Source: Opitutaceae bacterium
GTDB lineage: Bacteria > Verrucomicrobiota > Verrucomicrobiia > Opitutales > Opitutaceae
Length of the DNA stretch: 64,000 nucleotides
NCBI GenBank assembly: GCA_028284385.1
Contig: JANQRT010000053.1
Span: 1-64,000 of the forward strand
Direction: 5' to 3'
Part shown: positions 35,242-44,336 of the stretch, one piece after another
How positions within the stretch are numbered: the stretch's first letter is position 1
How the letters are laid out: the number at the start of each line of letters is the position of its first letter
The notes under the pieces: generated by a model
What the model was told of the DNA's origin: nothing
The model's database searches: none
What the model saw: only the letters and a program-made list of their open reading frames with translations
Position numbers and translations under genes: made by a program

Positions 35242-35955
35242 ATGAGCCATAGCTTTGCCGCGCCCAATCCTTTCGTTGCCGATTCCGAACCGGAATCGAG
35301 AGCCGACTTTATTCGCAAGACCTATCTTCATTTGGCAGGAGCGGTGATGGCCTTCATTGGATTGGAATCGATCCTCCTCCAGCTGCCAATCATCCATCGA
35401 TTCACGGAATTCGCCCTGTCTTCAAATCTTGTTTGGCTGGGCATCCTGGGAGCCTTCATGATTGTCACTTGGATGGCTCGCTCGCTGGCCGCTCAATCCG
35501 ATTCGAAGGGCGTTCAATACGCCGGTCTAGGACTCTATGTGGTAGCCGAGGCGATCATCTTCGCTCCGCTTATTATTCTAGCTCAAGCAGTGGCCGGCGG
35601 CGGAGTCATCATGACCGCGGCCCTGATGACCTTGCTTCTTTTCGGAGGACTAACGGCAGTCGTTTTCTTCACTGGCAAAGATTTTTCCTTTCTGAAGACC
35701 ACACTCACCGTGGGGGCGTTCATTTCCTTGGGACTGATCGTGACCGGAGCGTTCTTCGGATACGGACTGGGAACATGGTTTTCGGTCGGCATGATCGCCT
35801 TCGCTAGCGGAGCCATCTTGTACGACACTTCCAAAGTGCTGCACGAGTATCGAGAAGATCAATACGTAGGAGCGTCACTCGAGCTCTTCGCCTCAATAGC
35901 TCTTCTCTTCTGGTACGTGCTGAGACTGTTGATGGCCCTCTACAGCAAGAGCTAG
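35242..35955 (+). CDS. Bax inhibitor-1/YccA family membrane protein
   Basis: The 237-residue protein has seven predicted helices and the BI-1 family hallmarks: RADFIRKTYLHLAGA at the N-terminus and the last block LYDTSKVLHEYREDQYVGASLELFASI, whose acidic residues gate the family's calcium leak. The inner-membrane YccA branch interacts with the FtsH protease in E. coli. A GGAG lies about 8 nt upstream of the ATG. It is monocistronic, divergent from the acidic-tail protein. Confidence 0.9.
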   Translation: MSHSFAAPNPFVADSEPESRADFIRKTYLHLAGAVMAFIGLESILLQLPIIHRFTEFALSSNLVWLGILGAFMIVTWMARSLAAQSDSKGVQYAGLGLYVVAEAIIFAPLIILAQAVAGGGVIMTAALMTLLLFGGLTAVVFFTGKDFSFLKTTLTVGAFISLGLIVTGAFFGYGLGTWFSVGMIAFASGAILYDTSKVLHEYREDQYVGASLELFASIALLFWYVLRLLMALYSKS

Positions 35956-36117
35956 TTGCGGAAAGAGATTTTCTTCTCTTACGCGAGAGAAGTTAGCAGA
36001 AGCGAAAGAGGCTTCATCGAGCACGTCAGAAATAGACCTGTCCTGAACACATCTTTCCCTTGACAATCTAGGAGGCCGGTCCAGTTTCCTTTTCCTAGAC
36101 AATCGAAAGGAAAGAGC

Positions 36118-36450
36118 ATGGCTGGTAAAACGAACGACCTGTTGCAAGGAGCTTTGGAACTGCTTATTTTGCGTACCTTGCAGAACGAATCGCGACATGG
36201 CTGGGGCATTCTCAAACGAATCGAACAGATTTCCAAGGACGAGCTAGTGATCCACCAGGGATCATTGTATCCGGCTCTCTATCGTCTGGAGAAAAACGGA
36301 GACATTAAATCCGCCTTTGGCTTGTCGGAAAACAATCGCAAGGCGAAATACTATAGCTTGACGAAGGCGGGAGAGAAGCGCTTGGAGCAAGAGATGGCTA
36401 CCTGGGGGAAATTCGCCAGGGCTGTTGGGCTAATACTGAAATTCGCCTGA
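36118..36450 (+). CDS. PadR family transcriptional regulator
   Basis: The 110-residue protein is a winged-helix repressor with the PadR signature: LLQGALELLILRTLQNE, HGWGILKRIEQIS, VIHQGSLYPALYRLEKNG and YYSLTKAGEKRLEQEM. It is placed 34 bp before an orphan ABC permease, the common PadR-ADOP pair, and would respond to a ligand to control that gene. Upstream are a TTGACA (36060-36065) and a TCTAGG/CCTAGA inverted repeat (36067-36072 / 36094-36099) that could be promoter and operator. Confidence 0.92.
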   Translation: MAGKTNDLLQGALELLILRTLQNESRHGWGILKRIEQISKDELVIHQGSLYPALYRLEKNGDIKSAFGLSENNRKAKYYSLTKAGEKRLEQEMATWGKFARAVGLILKFA

Positions 36451-36484
36451 GGTACCACTGGGAAAAAGGGATTAAGGGGTCGTA

Positions 36485-39151
36485 GTGAAGAAATCGTTAC
36501 ATCGATTACTCTTTCAACTAAGAAGCTTTCTTGGCAGGAGGAAACTCGAAGACGAAATGGACGACGAGATGGCCTTCCATCTGGACATGGCAACCGAGGA
36601 AAACATGCAGAAAGGCTTATCCTCGGAGGACGCGCGCCGGAGAGCCAAAACGGATTTTGGTGGAATTGCCCAAACCAAGGAGGCCTGCAGGGACTTGTGG
36701 ATACTGGAAAAGATCAATCAATTCTGGAAAGATTTTAGAAACGGTTTCCGGCAATTGAATCGTTTCCCCAGCCAGTCGATTATTTCGATTCTTTCACTAG
36801 CGATGGCCATAGGTCTTTTCGCCACGTTTTTTAGCGTAATCGACAAGCTGCTGCTTTCAGGAATGCCCTTTGAAAATCCTGACGAGCTTTACTACATTTC
36901 ATGGGAGGCCAGCGAGGGTGGATTTCGCCCGAATATCAGCCTCCAGGATTTCGCTGATTTTCGAAAGCATCAAACAAGCTTTACTGACATAGCGGCCATT
37001 CGCGGGGCCTACATTACTTTAAACGAGACTGGCGAGATGGCCTACCGTTATCGGTCTTCCATGGTGTCGGACAACTTTATGGAAGTCCTGCGGGTCAAGC
37101 CTTTGCTTGGTTCAGGTTTCCAGGAAGGAGATAGCTATTCCGGTGGAGAGATGTCGATCATTCTGAACGAGCGAATATGGGAAGAGCAATTCAATCGAGA
37201 TCCAGACATTATTGGGAAGAAAGTTTTCACGGGCGACAAGCACTACACAGTCAGAGCGATCGTATCCAACAGCTTTCGCTTTTTAACGGGAGCCGTCGAA
37301 TCATGGAAAGGGGAAATACCGAGGCGCGTTGAAAACATGCCCAGAGATGGAGGCATTCCAACATGGCTTACCTACGGTCGCTTGAAGCCCGGTGTCAGCG
37401 TCGATCAAGCGGAAGCCGATTTTAAGGCGATCGCCGCCTCTCTCAAAGAGCAGTATCCAAAAATCAATGCAGGTCGAGACAGCCTCAGCATACGGCCGCT
37501 TATCGAATACTACATAAGCGACAACATGCGAAACTTGCTCGTTCTCCTGCAAGTTGCCGTTCTGGTAGTCCTTGTAGGAGCTTGTATCAATATCGCCATA
37601 CTGAGGGCGTCGCAGGCCGCCAATCGAATCAGCGAGTTTGCGGCTCGAAGCGCTTTAGGCGCGTCGCCTAGACAGGTCTTCAATCAGATTATCATCGAAA
37701 GCCTGGGCATCGGTTTTCTCAGCTCGATTATCGGCCTATCCATCGCCCTTTACGGCATAAGAGGAGCTCAATGGTGGATGAACAATTCCGTATTCTGGCC
37801 CTCCGAGATAACGGTTGAATTGAATCGCTCGGCGCTTGTAGTGGGATTAGTCCTCGGCATCCTGGCCAGCGTTGGGGCCAGCCTTCTGCCTGCGGTTAAA
37901 GTTTACAGTTTGGATATCATTAAATACCTCAGAGAAGGCAAGGGCTCTGTATCCAGTTTTACTACTGGCCACCTAGTGAGGGGCTTCGTTATAACCCAAG
38001 TCGCTCTCTCGTTTGCGGTACTGGTCGGCATGTTTATCATGCTGCAGATTTTCTTAAACTTGAATAAGAATCAACTGCCCTACGACCCCGATGATTTCCT
38101 GACCGCTCAAATGCTATTCTATCCGACTTCCTATCCATCGGTCAAAGAAAGAGGGGCAAAGATGGAGGAGGTCCTTGAAAGCATGAGAGCGATTCCGGGT
38201 GTCAAAAATGCCGCCATGTCTTTCAGGGCGTCTCTTTCAAACGCCTATAATGGCGCAGCGATCATCGAAGGCGTTGTCTATCAAGACCAGTCCGATTATC
38301 CTTCGCTTTCATGTCGCGTTGTCACGCAAGACTACTTCGATATGTTGAATATCAAGTTGCTCGAAGGTCGACTCTTCACCCCTTTCGATACACATGACTC
38401 GAACAAGGTCGTTATTGTAAACCAAGCTATGGCCGCTCGCTTCTGGCCAAATGAAAGCGTCATCGGCAAGCGTATAAAGAATCCGGAAAATCAATTCGCG
38501 GATGAATGGATGACCATCGTGGGCGTTATTCAAAATCTACCGGAAAGAGGTATACGTTTATTGAATACGGATGTTCCCTGCTACTACATGTTGAGCCGAC
38601 AGCACATGCTGGCGCTTTGGGAAGTAGTCCTGGAATGTACAGGCGATCCGGAGAAATATGCCCAACCCATGAGAGAAGCCTTGGCCAAAGTAGACAACAG
38701 CTTGGGGCTTATGTATATTCGGCCTGTGAAAAACGACTTCGGTCAGCAAGCATTTCAATTAACCTTCGTCACACGCCTGTTCCTAGCCTTTGGGGCCATA
38801 ACATTCCTGCTCTCGCTGATCGGCATCTACGGTCTTTTTTCCTCCTATGTTTCGCAGCGTATTCGTGAATACTGCATCCGCTACGCGCTGGGAGCCAACG
38901 CCAGGAATATCTGGAAAATGATCGCGAAGCAAGGAGCCGTTCTTACGGCGATTGGTCTGCTATTCGGATTGGTCAGCGGCTACGGCGTCTTTCTCCTATT
39001 GAAGGGAGTGTTTCCTTTATTCGTCTATGCCAGCCATTTCTATTTTCTGCTGGCCCTTTCGCTGGTAGCGACCACGGCTTTTGCCGCCATTTTCTTTCCG
39101 GCCAGAAAAGCCGTTACGGCCAATATCGCCACCGTACTGCGGAGCGACTGA
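36485..39151 (+). CDS. ABC transporter permease, ADOP/MacB-FtsX type without ATPase
   Basis: The 888-residue protein starts at GTG with AAGGGG upstream. The N-terminus has the ADOP-specific prefix (LFQLRSFLGRRKLEDEMDDE, EDARRRAKTDFGG). A MacB-like periplasmic domain and FtsX helices follow, and the periplasmic-plus-FtsX unit is then repeated, ending ARKAVTANIATVLRSD. No Walker A or B motif is present and no ATPase gene is adjacent, so it is an orphan permease that must borrow an ATPase or act mechanically. Control by the neighbouring PadR protein is likely. Confidence 0.9.
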   Translation: MKKSLHRLLFQLRSFLGRRKLEDEMDDEMAFHLDMATEENMQKGLSSEDARRRAKTDFGGIAQTKEACRDLWILEKINQFWKDFRNGFRQLNRFPSQSIISILSLAMAIGLFATFFSVIDKLLLSGMPFENPDELYYISWEASEGGFRPNISLQDFADFRKHQTSFTDIAAIRGAYITLNETGEMAYRYRSSMVSDNFMEVLRVKPLLGSGFQEGDSYSGGEMSIILNERIWEEQFNRDPDIIGKKVFTGDKHYTVRAIVSNSFRFLTGAVESWKGEIPRRVENMPRDGGIPTWLTYGRLKPGVSVDQAEADFKAIAASLKEQYPKINAGRDSLSIRPLIEYYISDNMRNLLVLLQVAVLVVLVGACINIAILRASQAANRISEFAARSALGASPRQVFNQIIIESLGIGFLSSIIGLSIALYGIRGAQWWMNNSVFWPSEITVELNRSALVVGLVLGILASVGASLLPAVKVYSLDIIKYLREGKGSVSSFTTGHLVRGFVITQVALSFAVLVGMFIMLQIFLNLNKNQLPYDPDDFLTAQMLFYPTSYPSVKERGAKMEEVLESMRAIPGVKNAAMSFRASLSNAYNGAAIIEGVVYQDQSDYPSLSCRVVTQDYFDMLNIKLLEGRLFTPFDTHDSNKVVIVNQAMAARFWPNESVIGKRIKNPENQFADEWMTIVGVIQNLPERGIRLLNTDVPCYYMLSRQHMLALWEVVLECTGDPEKYAQPMREALAKVDNSLGLMYIRPVKNDFGQQAFQLTFVTRLFLAFGAITFLLSLIGIYGLFSSYVSQRIREYCIRYALGANARNIWKMIAKQGAVLTAIGLLFGLVSGYGVFLLLKGVFPLFVYASHFYFLLALSLVATTAFAAIFFPARKAVTANIATVLRSD

Positions 39152-39280
39152 AGCTTGATTCGAAAAGCGCCTCTCCATCGCTGAACTGAATCGCGTATTA
39201 GCCATCTTGGCTAGTTCCATCCCAGCGATTCATGCCGTGAAAAACAGATCTCTGGAAGGAATCAAGTCGAACTAAGAGTC

Positions 39281-40048
39281 TTACTTGCTAGTCACTGATA
39301 GGGCCCGGAAAACGAACGGCTGGGCCGCTTGAGCGACAACGGGCTTCCCTTTGATGGTGGGAGGGCTGAACTTCCATTGCCACAAAGCATCTCGAGCGGC
39401 AACCAGAAGCTGGTCGTCAACGCCATCATCAGCCGCTCTAACCGTGGGGATATGAACGTCGCCTTCTTCGTCGATGTAGAAATCCAAGATGGCTCTCATC
39501 GCCGTTCGTCCACGAAGTAGTTCTGGCGGAAAAACAGGTCTTTCTACGTAGATCGGCTCTGGTATGCTGTCCAGGTCCTTAACGGAAGCTACTCCGTATG
39601 CATGGGGACCTTTGAGGCGATTGCCAAGCATGAGGTTAATGGAAGATGATACGCTGGTGAAATCAATTAGGCTGCCTCTAGACTCGAATGTTAAATCGAA
39701 CCGGTTAACCAAATTCACGGGCTCGCCATTGAGGGTCGGAACATCGAAATCCCACTTTTCGATAACATTGTCTACCGATCTGGCTAGAAGGTAGTGGCTT
39801 GCTTCGACGACGAGCCAGTCGATCAGCTCTCCTTGCTGACTGACAGCCACGAGAACGGCTACTTTTCCTTGCGTAATCCCATTATGTTCAAGCGAAGGCG
39901 GGAAGACGGGCGAAGGGGAAATGTTGGTAGTCAGTCTCAGTTCACCCTCTGGCGTATCCGCCACGATCGTTTCCTTGGAAGCGAATCCCGAACTGAATGG
40001 AAGTGCTATTCCTAAAATCAATATCCCTAGCAGTCTGAAAAGTTTCAT
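39281..40048 (-). CDS. Secreted protein with two TonB C-terminal-like domains (paralogue 1)
   Basis: A signal peptide (about 1-23) is followed by two TonB-C-like modules, about 45-130 (FPPSLEHNGITQGKVAVLVAVSQQG ... WDFDVPTLNGEPV) and 165-250 (VFPPELLRGRTAMRAILDFY ... WKFSPPTIKGKPV). There is no anchor or proline-rich spanner as in TonB, so it is not an energy transducer of the usual kind. A close paralogue is encoded at 41.6-42.4 kb, on the other side of the ECF pair. It is divergent from the anti-sigma-like gene. Confidence 0.75.
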   Translation of the reverse strand: MKLFRLLGILILGIALPFSSGFASKETIVADTPEGELRLTTNISPSPVFPPSLEHNGITQGKVAVLVAVSQQGELIDWLVVEASHYLLARSVDNVIEKWDFDVPTLNGEPVNLVNRFDLTFESRGSLIDFTSVSSSINLMLGNRLKGPHAYGVASVKDLDSIPEPIYVERPVFPPELLRGRTAMRAILDFYIDEEGDVHIPTVRAADDGVDDQLLVAARDALWQWKFSPPTIKGKPVVAQAAQPFVFRALSVTSK

Positions 40049-40134
40049 TTCGTTTCTTCATTCAAGACAACCGAATCTTTGATTGCCATGAAAACCGTTT
40101 CTTGCTGAAATATACGTCGTGATGGGCGTGATCA

Positions 40135-40155
40135 CTTCAGATAAAAATACTGAAG
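40135..40155. promoter_or_regulatory. Palindrome between divergent genes
   Basis: CTTCAG and CTGAAG are separated by nine A/T-rich bases in the intergenic region shared by the TonB-C paralogue and the anti-sigma-like gene. It could be an operator or a weak hairpin; no T tract follows. Confidence 0.3.
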
Positions 40156-40213
40156 GGATTTCGGACCGACTGGTTTATCAAATGAAGCGCTGGAATTCAT
40201 ACTATAAGATTCG

Positions 40214-40957
40214 ATGAACCCCGATGATAACCTGGAAAAGCTGCTCAGGAAATGGCAGCCAGACTTTAAGCCTGATCCCATGCTGGCGGAGCATGTGGAA
40301 GATCAGATCGACGTACTGGAAAACCGTCGCAAGTCTAGCTTGCTGGCTTCCTTTAGGGAATGGTTTCGTGGCGTAACGGCAAGTCCGGTCTATGCAGGAG
40401 GACTGGCTTTGCTGCTGGTTGTAGCGGGCATAGGTCTATCGGAGATCTGGAATGGATCTAAGGAAAGATCTCCCGATCAGCTCACCTCCATTTACCGGCT
40501 TTCCGTCGATCCTCTCTATCGTCTCGATGCGTCGGCCAACGAAGCTCGTCTGGCCGCTGAAGCCGCTTTGGCGACAGGGCTGCCTTTGGACGAGTCGCTG
40601 GTCTGGCTTCAGGAAGAGCTAGAACTCGATCAGCCTCAGTACGATGCCTTTTTAAGTCTCCATACGCAGTATCAGGATTCCTTTAACGAACTTTTCGCTG
40701 AACTTGTGTCGCTGAAAAGCGGATACCAAAAATTTGAAACGGACCGCAAAAGCGATGACGTGATTGACTTCATGGCTCTGTACGAGCTTCTGCAGAAACA
40801 GAAGGAACTGCGAAAACTGTCAGAGGATCTCACCCGAGAGCTTCTGATAAAGTCCTCGGAGCTTATGAACGCCGACCAGAAAACTCGTTTTCTCGAATTG
40901 TACAAAGGCGTCTCGCCAAGCCTTGAAGCCCGGTCCTATACCCCCATTAATGCTTGA
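40214..40957 (+). CDS. Membrane-anchored Spy-like protein, probable anti-sigma factor
   Basis: The 247-residue protein has a cytoplasmic N-terminus of about 55 residues (EKLLRKWQPDFKPDP...HVEDQIDVLENRRK), one membrane helix (about 57-75) and a periplasmic helical region with two LTxxQ-like motifs (LDQPQYDAFLSLHTQY and NADQKTRFLELY), the pattern of Spy/CpxP-type sensors. The sigma gene overlaps its end by 8 bp (ATGCTTGA), so it is probably the cognate anti-sigma. Putting the anti-sigma first is the reverse of the usual order. Confidence 0.7.
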   Translation: MNPDDNLEKLLRKWQPDFKPDPMLAEHVEDQIDVLENRRKSSLLASFREWFRGVTASPVYAGGLALLLVVAGIGLSEIWNGSKERSPDQLTSIYRLSVDPLYRLDASANEARLAAEAALATGLPLDESLVWLQEELELDQPQYDAFLSLHTQYQDSFNELFAELVSLKSGYQKFETDRKSDDVIDFMALYELLQKQKELRKLSEDLTRELLIKSSELMNADQKTRFLELYKGVSPSLEARSYTPINA

Positions 40958-41624
40958 TGATCAGAAATCAGATGCCGATTTAATGCGCGAGCTGGTGGCC
41001 GGCCGACAATCGGTTTTAAGAACGCTTATCACCCGCTGGGAGCGTCCTCTGTTTTCGTTCGTCTATCGCTATATCCAAAACGAGCATACCGCTCGGGAGA
41101 TTATTCAGGAAACCTTCGTTCGCCTTTACACGAAGAAAGAACGCTACAATCCCGAATATCCGCTTTCCTCCTGGATCTTCACCATCGCCTCGAATCTCTG
41201 CAAGAATCACGCTCGCTGGCTGCGCAGGCATCCGGAGGTGCCTCTTGAGACAGAGGGCGATCGCGATGAGGAGGGTAATGCCAAGCGGGATACGATCCCT
41301 TCCAACCTTCCTGACCCATCGCAGTTAGCAGATCGGAATGAGGAGATACGCGAATTGCGAAAAGCCATTGCAGGGCTGCCTCACGATCTGAAAACAGCCA
41401 TGCTTCTCCACCATTTTGAAGGCTTGTCCTACAAGGAAATCAGCGAAGTCGCCGGCTGTTCTGTCCGTGGAGTGGAAACCCGCCTTTACCGAGCTAGAAA
41501 ACTGATTCGCAAACGTATTGAGAAGACCCTTTCGGAAGATCGCCTAATTCAAAAAAAAAAGCCTTCTCCGCCAGTTAGAAGAGGGTTGATTTCCGAAGTT
41601 CTTGAAGACTGGGCCAAGGCTTAA
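40950..41624 (+). CDS. ECF-type RNA polymerase sigma factor
   Basis: The ATG at 40950 lies within the end of the upstream gene; an in-frame TTG at 40923 is less likely. The 224-residue protein has region 2 (RYIQNEHTAREIIQETFVRLY, SSWIFTIASNLCKNHAR) and region 4 (LPHDLKTAMLLHHFEGLSYK, GVETRLYRARKLIRKR). A run of ten A residues (41551-41560) lies near the 3' end in the codons for KKK; slippage there would replace the last 20 or so residues. Its targets probably include its own operon and possibly the flanking TonB-C genes. Confidence 0.88.
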   Translation: MLDDQKSDADLMRELVAGRQSVLRTLITRWERPLFSFVYRYIQNEHTAREIIQETFVRLYTKKERYNPEYPLSSWIFTIASNLCKNHARWLRRHPEVPLETEGDRDEEGNAKRDTIPSNLPDPSQLADRNEEIRELRKAIAGLPHDLKTAMLLHHFEGLSYKEISEVAGCSVRGVETRLYRARKLIRKRIEKTLSEDRLIQKKKPSPPVRRGLISEVLEDWAKA

Positions 41625-41643
41625 GTGGCATCGCTTTTCTTGC

Positions 41644-42417
41644 TCAACTCTGGCTTTCAGCCAAATCAGAGCGTTTAAAGGAAATTGGTTGTATTGCCTG
41701 AACGACTACGGGTCGACCTCGTTTTCGAGGAGGTTCGAATTGCCATTGCAGCAGGGCTTGTTCACCTGCTTTAAGCAGGTCGAGATTCAGGCTCATGAAC
41801 TCGGAAGCGACCGTGACGATGCGAACTTTCCCCATAGAATCGATGTAGATCCGATAATTGACGACGAGTTCGCTTTCCTCGCCAAGCATCTCGTCGTGAA
41901 CGAGGGGCGAGGTCGTTTGAACGGGGATTAGATACCGGTCCAATTCGCCTGCAGGAACCGTTTCCAATTCAAGATCGCGAAACTGGCTGATTTCCTCCAT
42001 TTTCGAATGAATTATCTCCACGCCGTTATAGGCTACCAGCTTCAATCCGGTTGATTCGAATTCGACATTCACTCGCTGCACGAGAGACGTTGGCTGACTG
42101 TTAATAATGGGGGGAAGAAAGTTCCATTGCCAAATCGCCTCTTCTGCCACCTTGGCAAACGGAAGGTGGGTCGCTTGAACTGCCAGAACTTCCTGTAGGG
42201 CTCCTCGTTCATCAACGGCCACCACGAAATGAGCAAAGCCTCGATCGACTCCAATCCTTTTAAGCGAATCAGGAAACCTTGGCTCGACCGTAGACACAAA
42301 GCCGAACTGCATATCCTCTGTTTGCACTGTATAGGCTTTGCCTGAAGCGAGACTTTCGAAACTCAGCCAACACAGTCCTCCAAGAAGCCAAATAAGACAT
42401 GGAAGATTCCGTTTCAT
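41644..42417 (-). CDS. Secreted protein with two TonB C-terminal-like domains (paralogue 2)
   Basis: This 257-residue protein shares layout and motifs with the product at 39.3-40.0 kb: signal peptide, FGFVSTVEPRFPDSLKRIGVDRGFAHF, WQWNFLPPIINSQPT, then a second module ending LQWQFEPPRKRGRPVVVQAIQP. It converges with the sigma-factor gene, leaving 19 bp between stops. The two paralogues bracketing the ECF pair suggest a common envelope function or regulon. Confidence 0.75.
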   Translation of the reverse strand: MKRNLPCLIWLLGGLCWLSFESLASGKAYTVQTEDMQFGFVSTVEPRFPDSLKRIGVDRGFAHFVVAVDERGALQEVLAVQATHLPFAKVAEEAIWQWNFLPPIINSQPTSLVQRVNVEFESTGLKLVAYNGVEIIHSKMEEISQFRDLELETVPAGELDRYLIPVQTTSPLVHDEMLGEESELVVNYRIYIDSMGKVRIVTVASEFMSLNLDLLKAGEQALLQWQFEPPRKRGRPVVVQAIQPISFKRSDLAESQS

Positions 42418-42612
42418 TAATCCGATTTAGACACCATAGCTATTTAACCCGTACGCCTCAAGACTACTTCGTGGACTTAGGCTAAAAGACGCTCCTCCAA
42501 ACGTCGTTTTGAATCGGATCAAGACGGGAAACGAAACGAGGACTCTGTCCCCTCAAAAAGGACAAGGATTTTCTCTTTTACTTTCCACCGCCAGCTCAGC
42601 ATAGATGCCGCT

Positions 42613-43596
42613 ATGAATAAACGATCCTTTGGACGAGATGGAGTTGAAATATCCGAGGTTGGTCTCGGCTGCTGGCAGCTTGGAGGCAATTGGAGCCACG
42701 TCGAAGACGAGACCGCGAAAGCCATACTGAAGGCTTCGTTGGATAGTGGCATCACCTTTCTCGATACGGCTGACGTTTATGGAGCCGGCCGCAGCGAAAC
42801 GATTATTGGCAAGTTTCTCAAGGAAGTTGGGCGCGACGACATCTTCGTTGCGACAAAAGTAGGCCGACTAGACTTGTATCCAGATAAATATACGGAGGAG
42901 GCCGTCCAGTCTCATATCGAGGATTCACTCAGACGTCTCCAAGTCGACAGTCTCGATTTGGTGCAGACGCATTGCGTTCCGGGAGAAATAATGGAGTCTG
43001 GCGAAATCTATCAATGGCTCGGAAACCTTAGGCAAGCTGGCAAAATCAAGCGCATCGCCGCGAGTATTGAAACGGTAGAGGAAGCTTTGATGCTGATAGA
43101 CAGCGTCCCCGAGCTCTACTCGCTGCAAGTCATCTTCAACATCTTCAGGCAAAAGCCCATCCACGAGCTCTTCGAAAAGGCCAAGGAAAAGCAGGTCGGC
43201 ATCATCGCTCGCGTTCCCTTGGCCAGTGGCGTGCTTTCAGGCAAATACACGAAAGACACGACCTTTGGCAAAGGCGATCATCGCAACTTCAACAAGGACG
43301 GAAAATTCTTCAATGTAGGAGAGACCTTTGCCGGAGTACCTTTTGAAAAGGGCATTGAGTTCGTCCAGAAAATCGAAGCTCTTCGTCCAGAAAACATGAC
43401 TCTAGCTCAAATGGCTCTTCGTTGGATACTCGATTTCGATGCCGTATCCGTGGTCATTCCAGGAGCAACGAAACCTGAGCAGGCTGTAAGCAACGCAGCC
43501 GTATCCGATCTTCCATCACTAAGCAGCGAGATTCATCAGAGCTTAAGCGATCTCTACCAAAACGAGATTCACGAAGAGGTGAGGGGAGTGTATTAG
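42613..43596 (+). CDS. Aldo/keto reductase
   Basis: The 327-residue TIM-barrel protein has the catalytic tetrad in context: D and Y in FLDTADVYGAGRSE, K in FVATKVG, and H in LVQTHCV. The C-terminal cofactor segment VIPGATKPEQAVSN is typical of NADPH-dependent members. It would reduce a sugar-derived aldehyde or ketone. The GST-like gene follows 34 bp later on the same strand, so they may share a transcript. Confidence 0.9.
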   Translation: MNKRSFGRDGVEISEVGLGCWQLGGNWSHVEDETAKAILKASLDSGITFLDTADVYGAGRSETIIGKFLKEVGRDDIFVATKVGRLDLYPDKYTEEAVQSHIEDSLRRLQVDSLDLVQTHCVPGEIMESGEIYQWLGNLRQAGKIKRIAASIETVEEALMLIDSVPELYSLQVIFNIFRQKPIHELFEKAKEKQVGIIARVPLASGVLSGKYTKDTTFGKGDHRNFNKDGKFFNVGETFAGVPFEKGIEFVQKIEALRPENMTLAQMALRWILDFDAVSVVIPGATKPEQAVSNAAVSDLPSLSSEIHQSLSDLYQNEIHEEVRGVY

Positions 43597-43630
43597 TTTC
43601 CCGATTCCCGGATAGCGTTAGCAATCAGTC

Positions 43631-44293
43631 ATGAGCATCCAAGTATACGAAATGGCTCACAGCCCTTATTGTATTCCCATAACGCAGGCGCTGACAGCGT
43701 TTGGAATCGACTTCGATCGGGTGTCGGTTCCCAACTGGGATCGAGGCGAGGTCATACGACTGACCCAAGGAGCCTACTACCAGGTTCCAGTCTTAAGGCA
43801 CGATGAGAAAGTGGTTTACGAAACGTCGTCGAACAGCCTCGATATCGCTCGCTATGTCGATCTCAACTTCGCCGAAGGCAGACTGTTTCCAAGGGAATAC
43901 GCGGGCATTCATGAAATCGCGATCGATTTCATAGAAAACGATCTCGAGCTTCTGACTTTCAAGCTTGTCGATCCAAGCTATTGCGACTCGATTGACAACA
44001 TTGAAAATCGGATACAAGTCATTCGCCACAAGGAGCGTCGATTTGGTCGAGGATGCGTTGACGAGTGGAAAAATTCCAAGCCTCTCATTAGAGCCAAAGC
44101 AGATGAACTGCTAACCCGATTCCAGGCCGCTCTGATGACCAAGCCATTCCTTTTTGGCGAGACCCCGATCTACGCGGATTTCGCCCTGTATGGAATTATT
44201 GGAAACATGACCTACCAGGGATGGAATGAACTAGGCGAAGCGCAAAGCGATTTGAAAGACTGGGCGAAACGAGTCGAAAACTATCGGTTCTGA
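43631..44293 (+). CDS. Glutathione S-transferase family protein
   Basis: The 220-residue protein has a thioredoxin-like N-terminal domain with SPYC near residues 11-14, the cis-Pro region YYQVPVLRHDEKVVYETSSN, and an all-helical C-terminal domain with FGETPIYADFALYGIIG. It would conjugate or use glutathione or another low-molecular-weight thiol; the Cys in the active site suggests an omega/beta-type or thiol-transferase reaction. It may act with ovothiol-type thiols, but that is speculation. Confidence 0.8.
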   Translation: MSIQVYEMAHSPYCIPITQALTAFGIDFDRVSVPNWDRGEVIRLTQGAYYQVPVLRHDEKVVYETSSNSLDIARYVDLNFAEGRLFPREYAGIHEIAIDFIENDLELLTFKLVDPSYCDSIDNIENRIQVIRHKERRFGRGCVDEWKNSKPLIRAKADELLTRFQAALMTKPFLFGETPIYADFALYGIIGNMTYQGWNELGEAQSDLKDWAKRVENYRF

Positions 44294-44329
44294 GAGTAGC
44301 AATCCAGATTTCTCAAATCTGGAGCTCTC
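44292..44329. terminator. Bidirectional hairpin between convergent genes
   Basis: A perfect stem CCAGATTT (44304-44311) / AAATCTGG (44315-44322) with loop CTC lies between the GST stop and the convergent sulfatase stop, extended by outer arms GAGAG / CTCTC. A good T tract is lacking, so termination strength is uncertain. Confidence 0.55.
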
Positions 44330-44336
44330 CTCTCTT

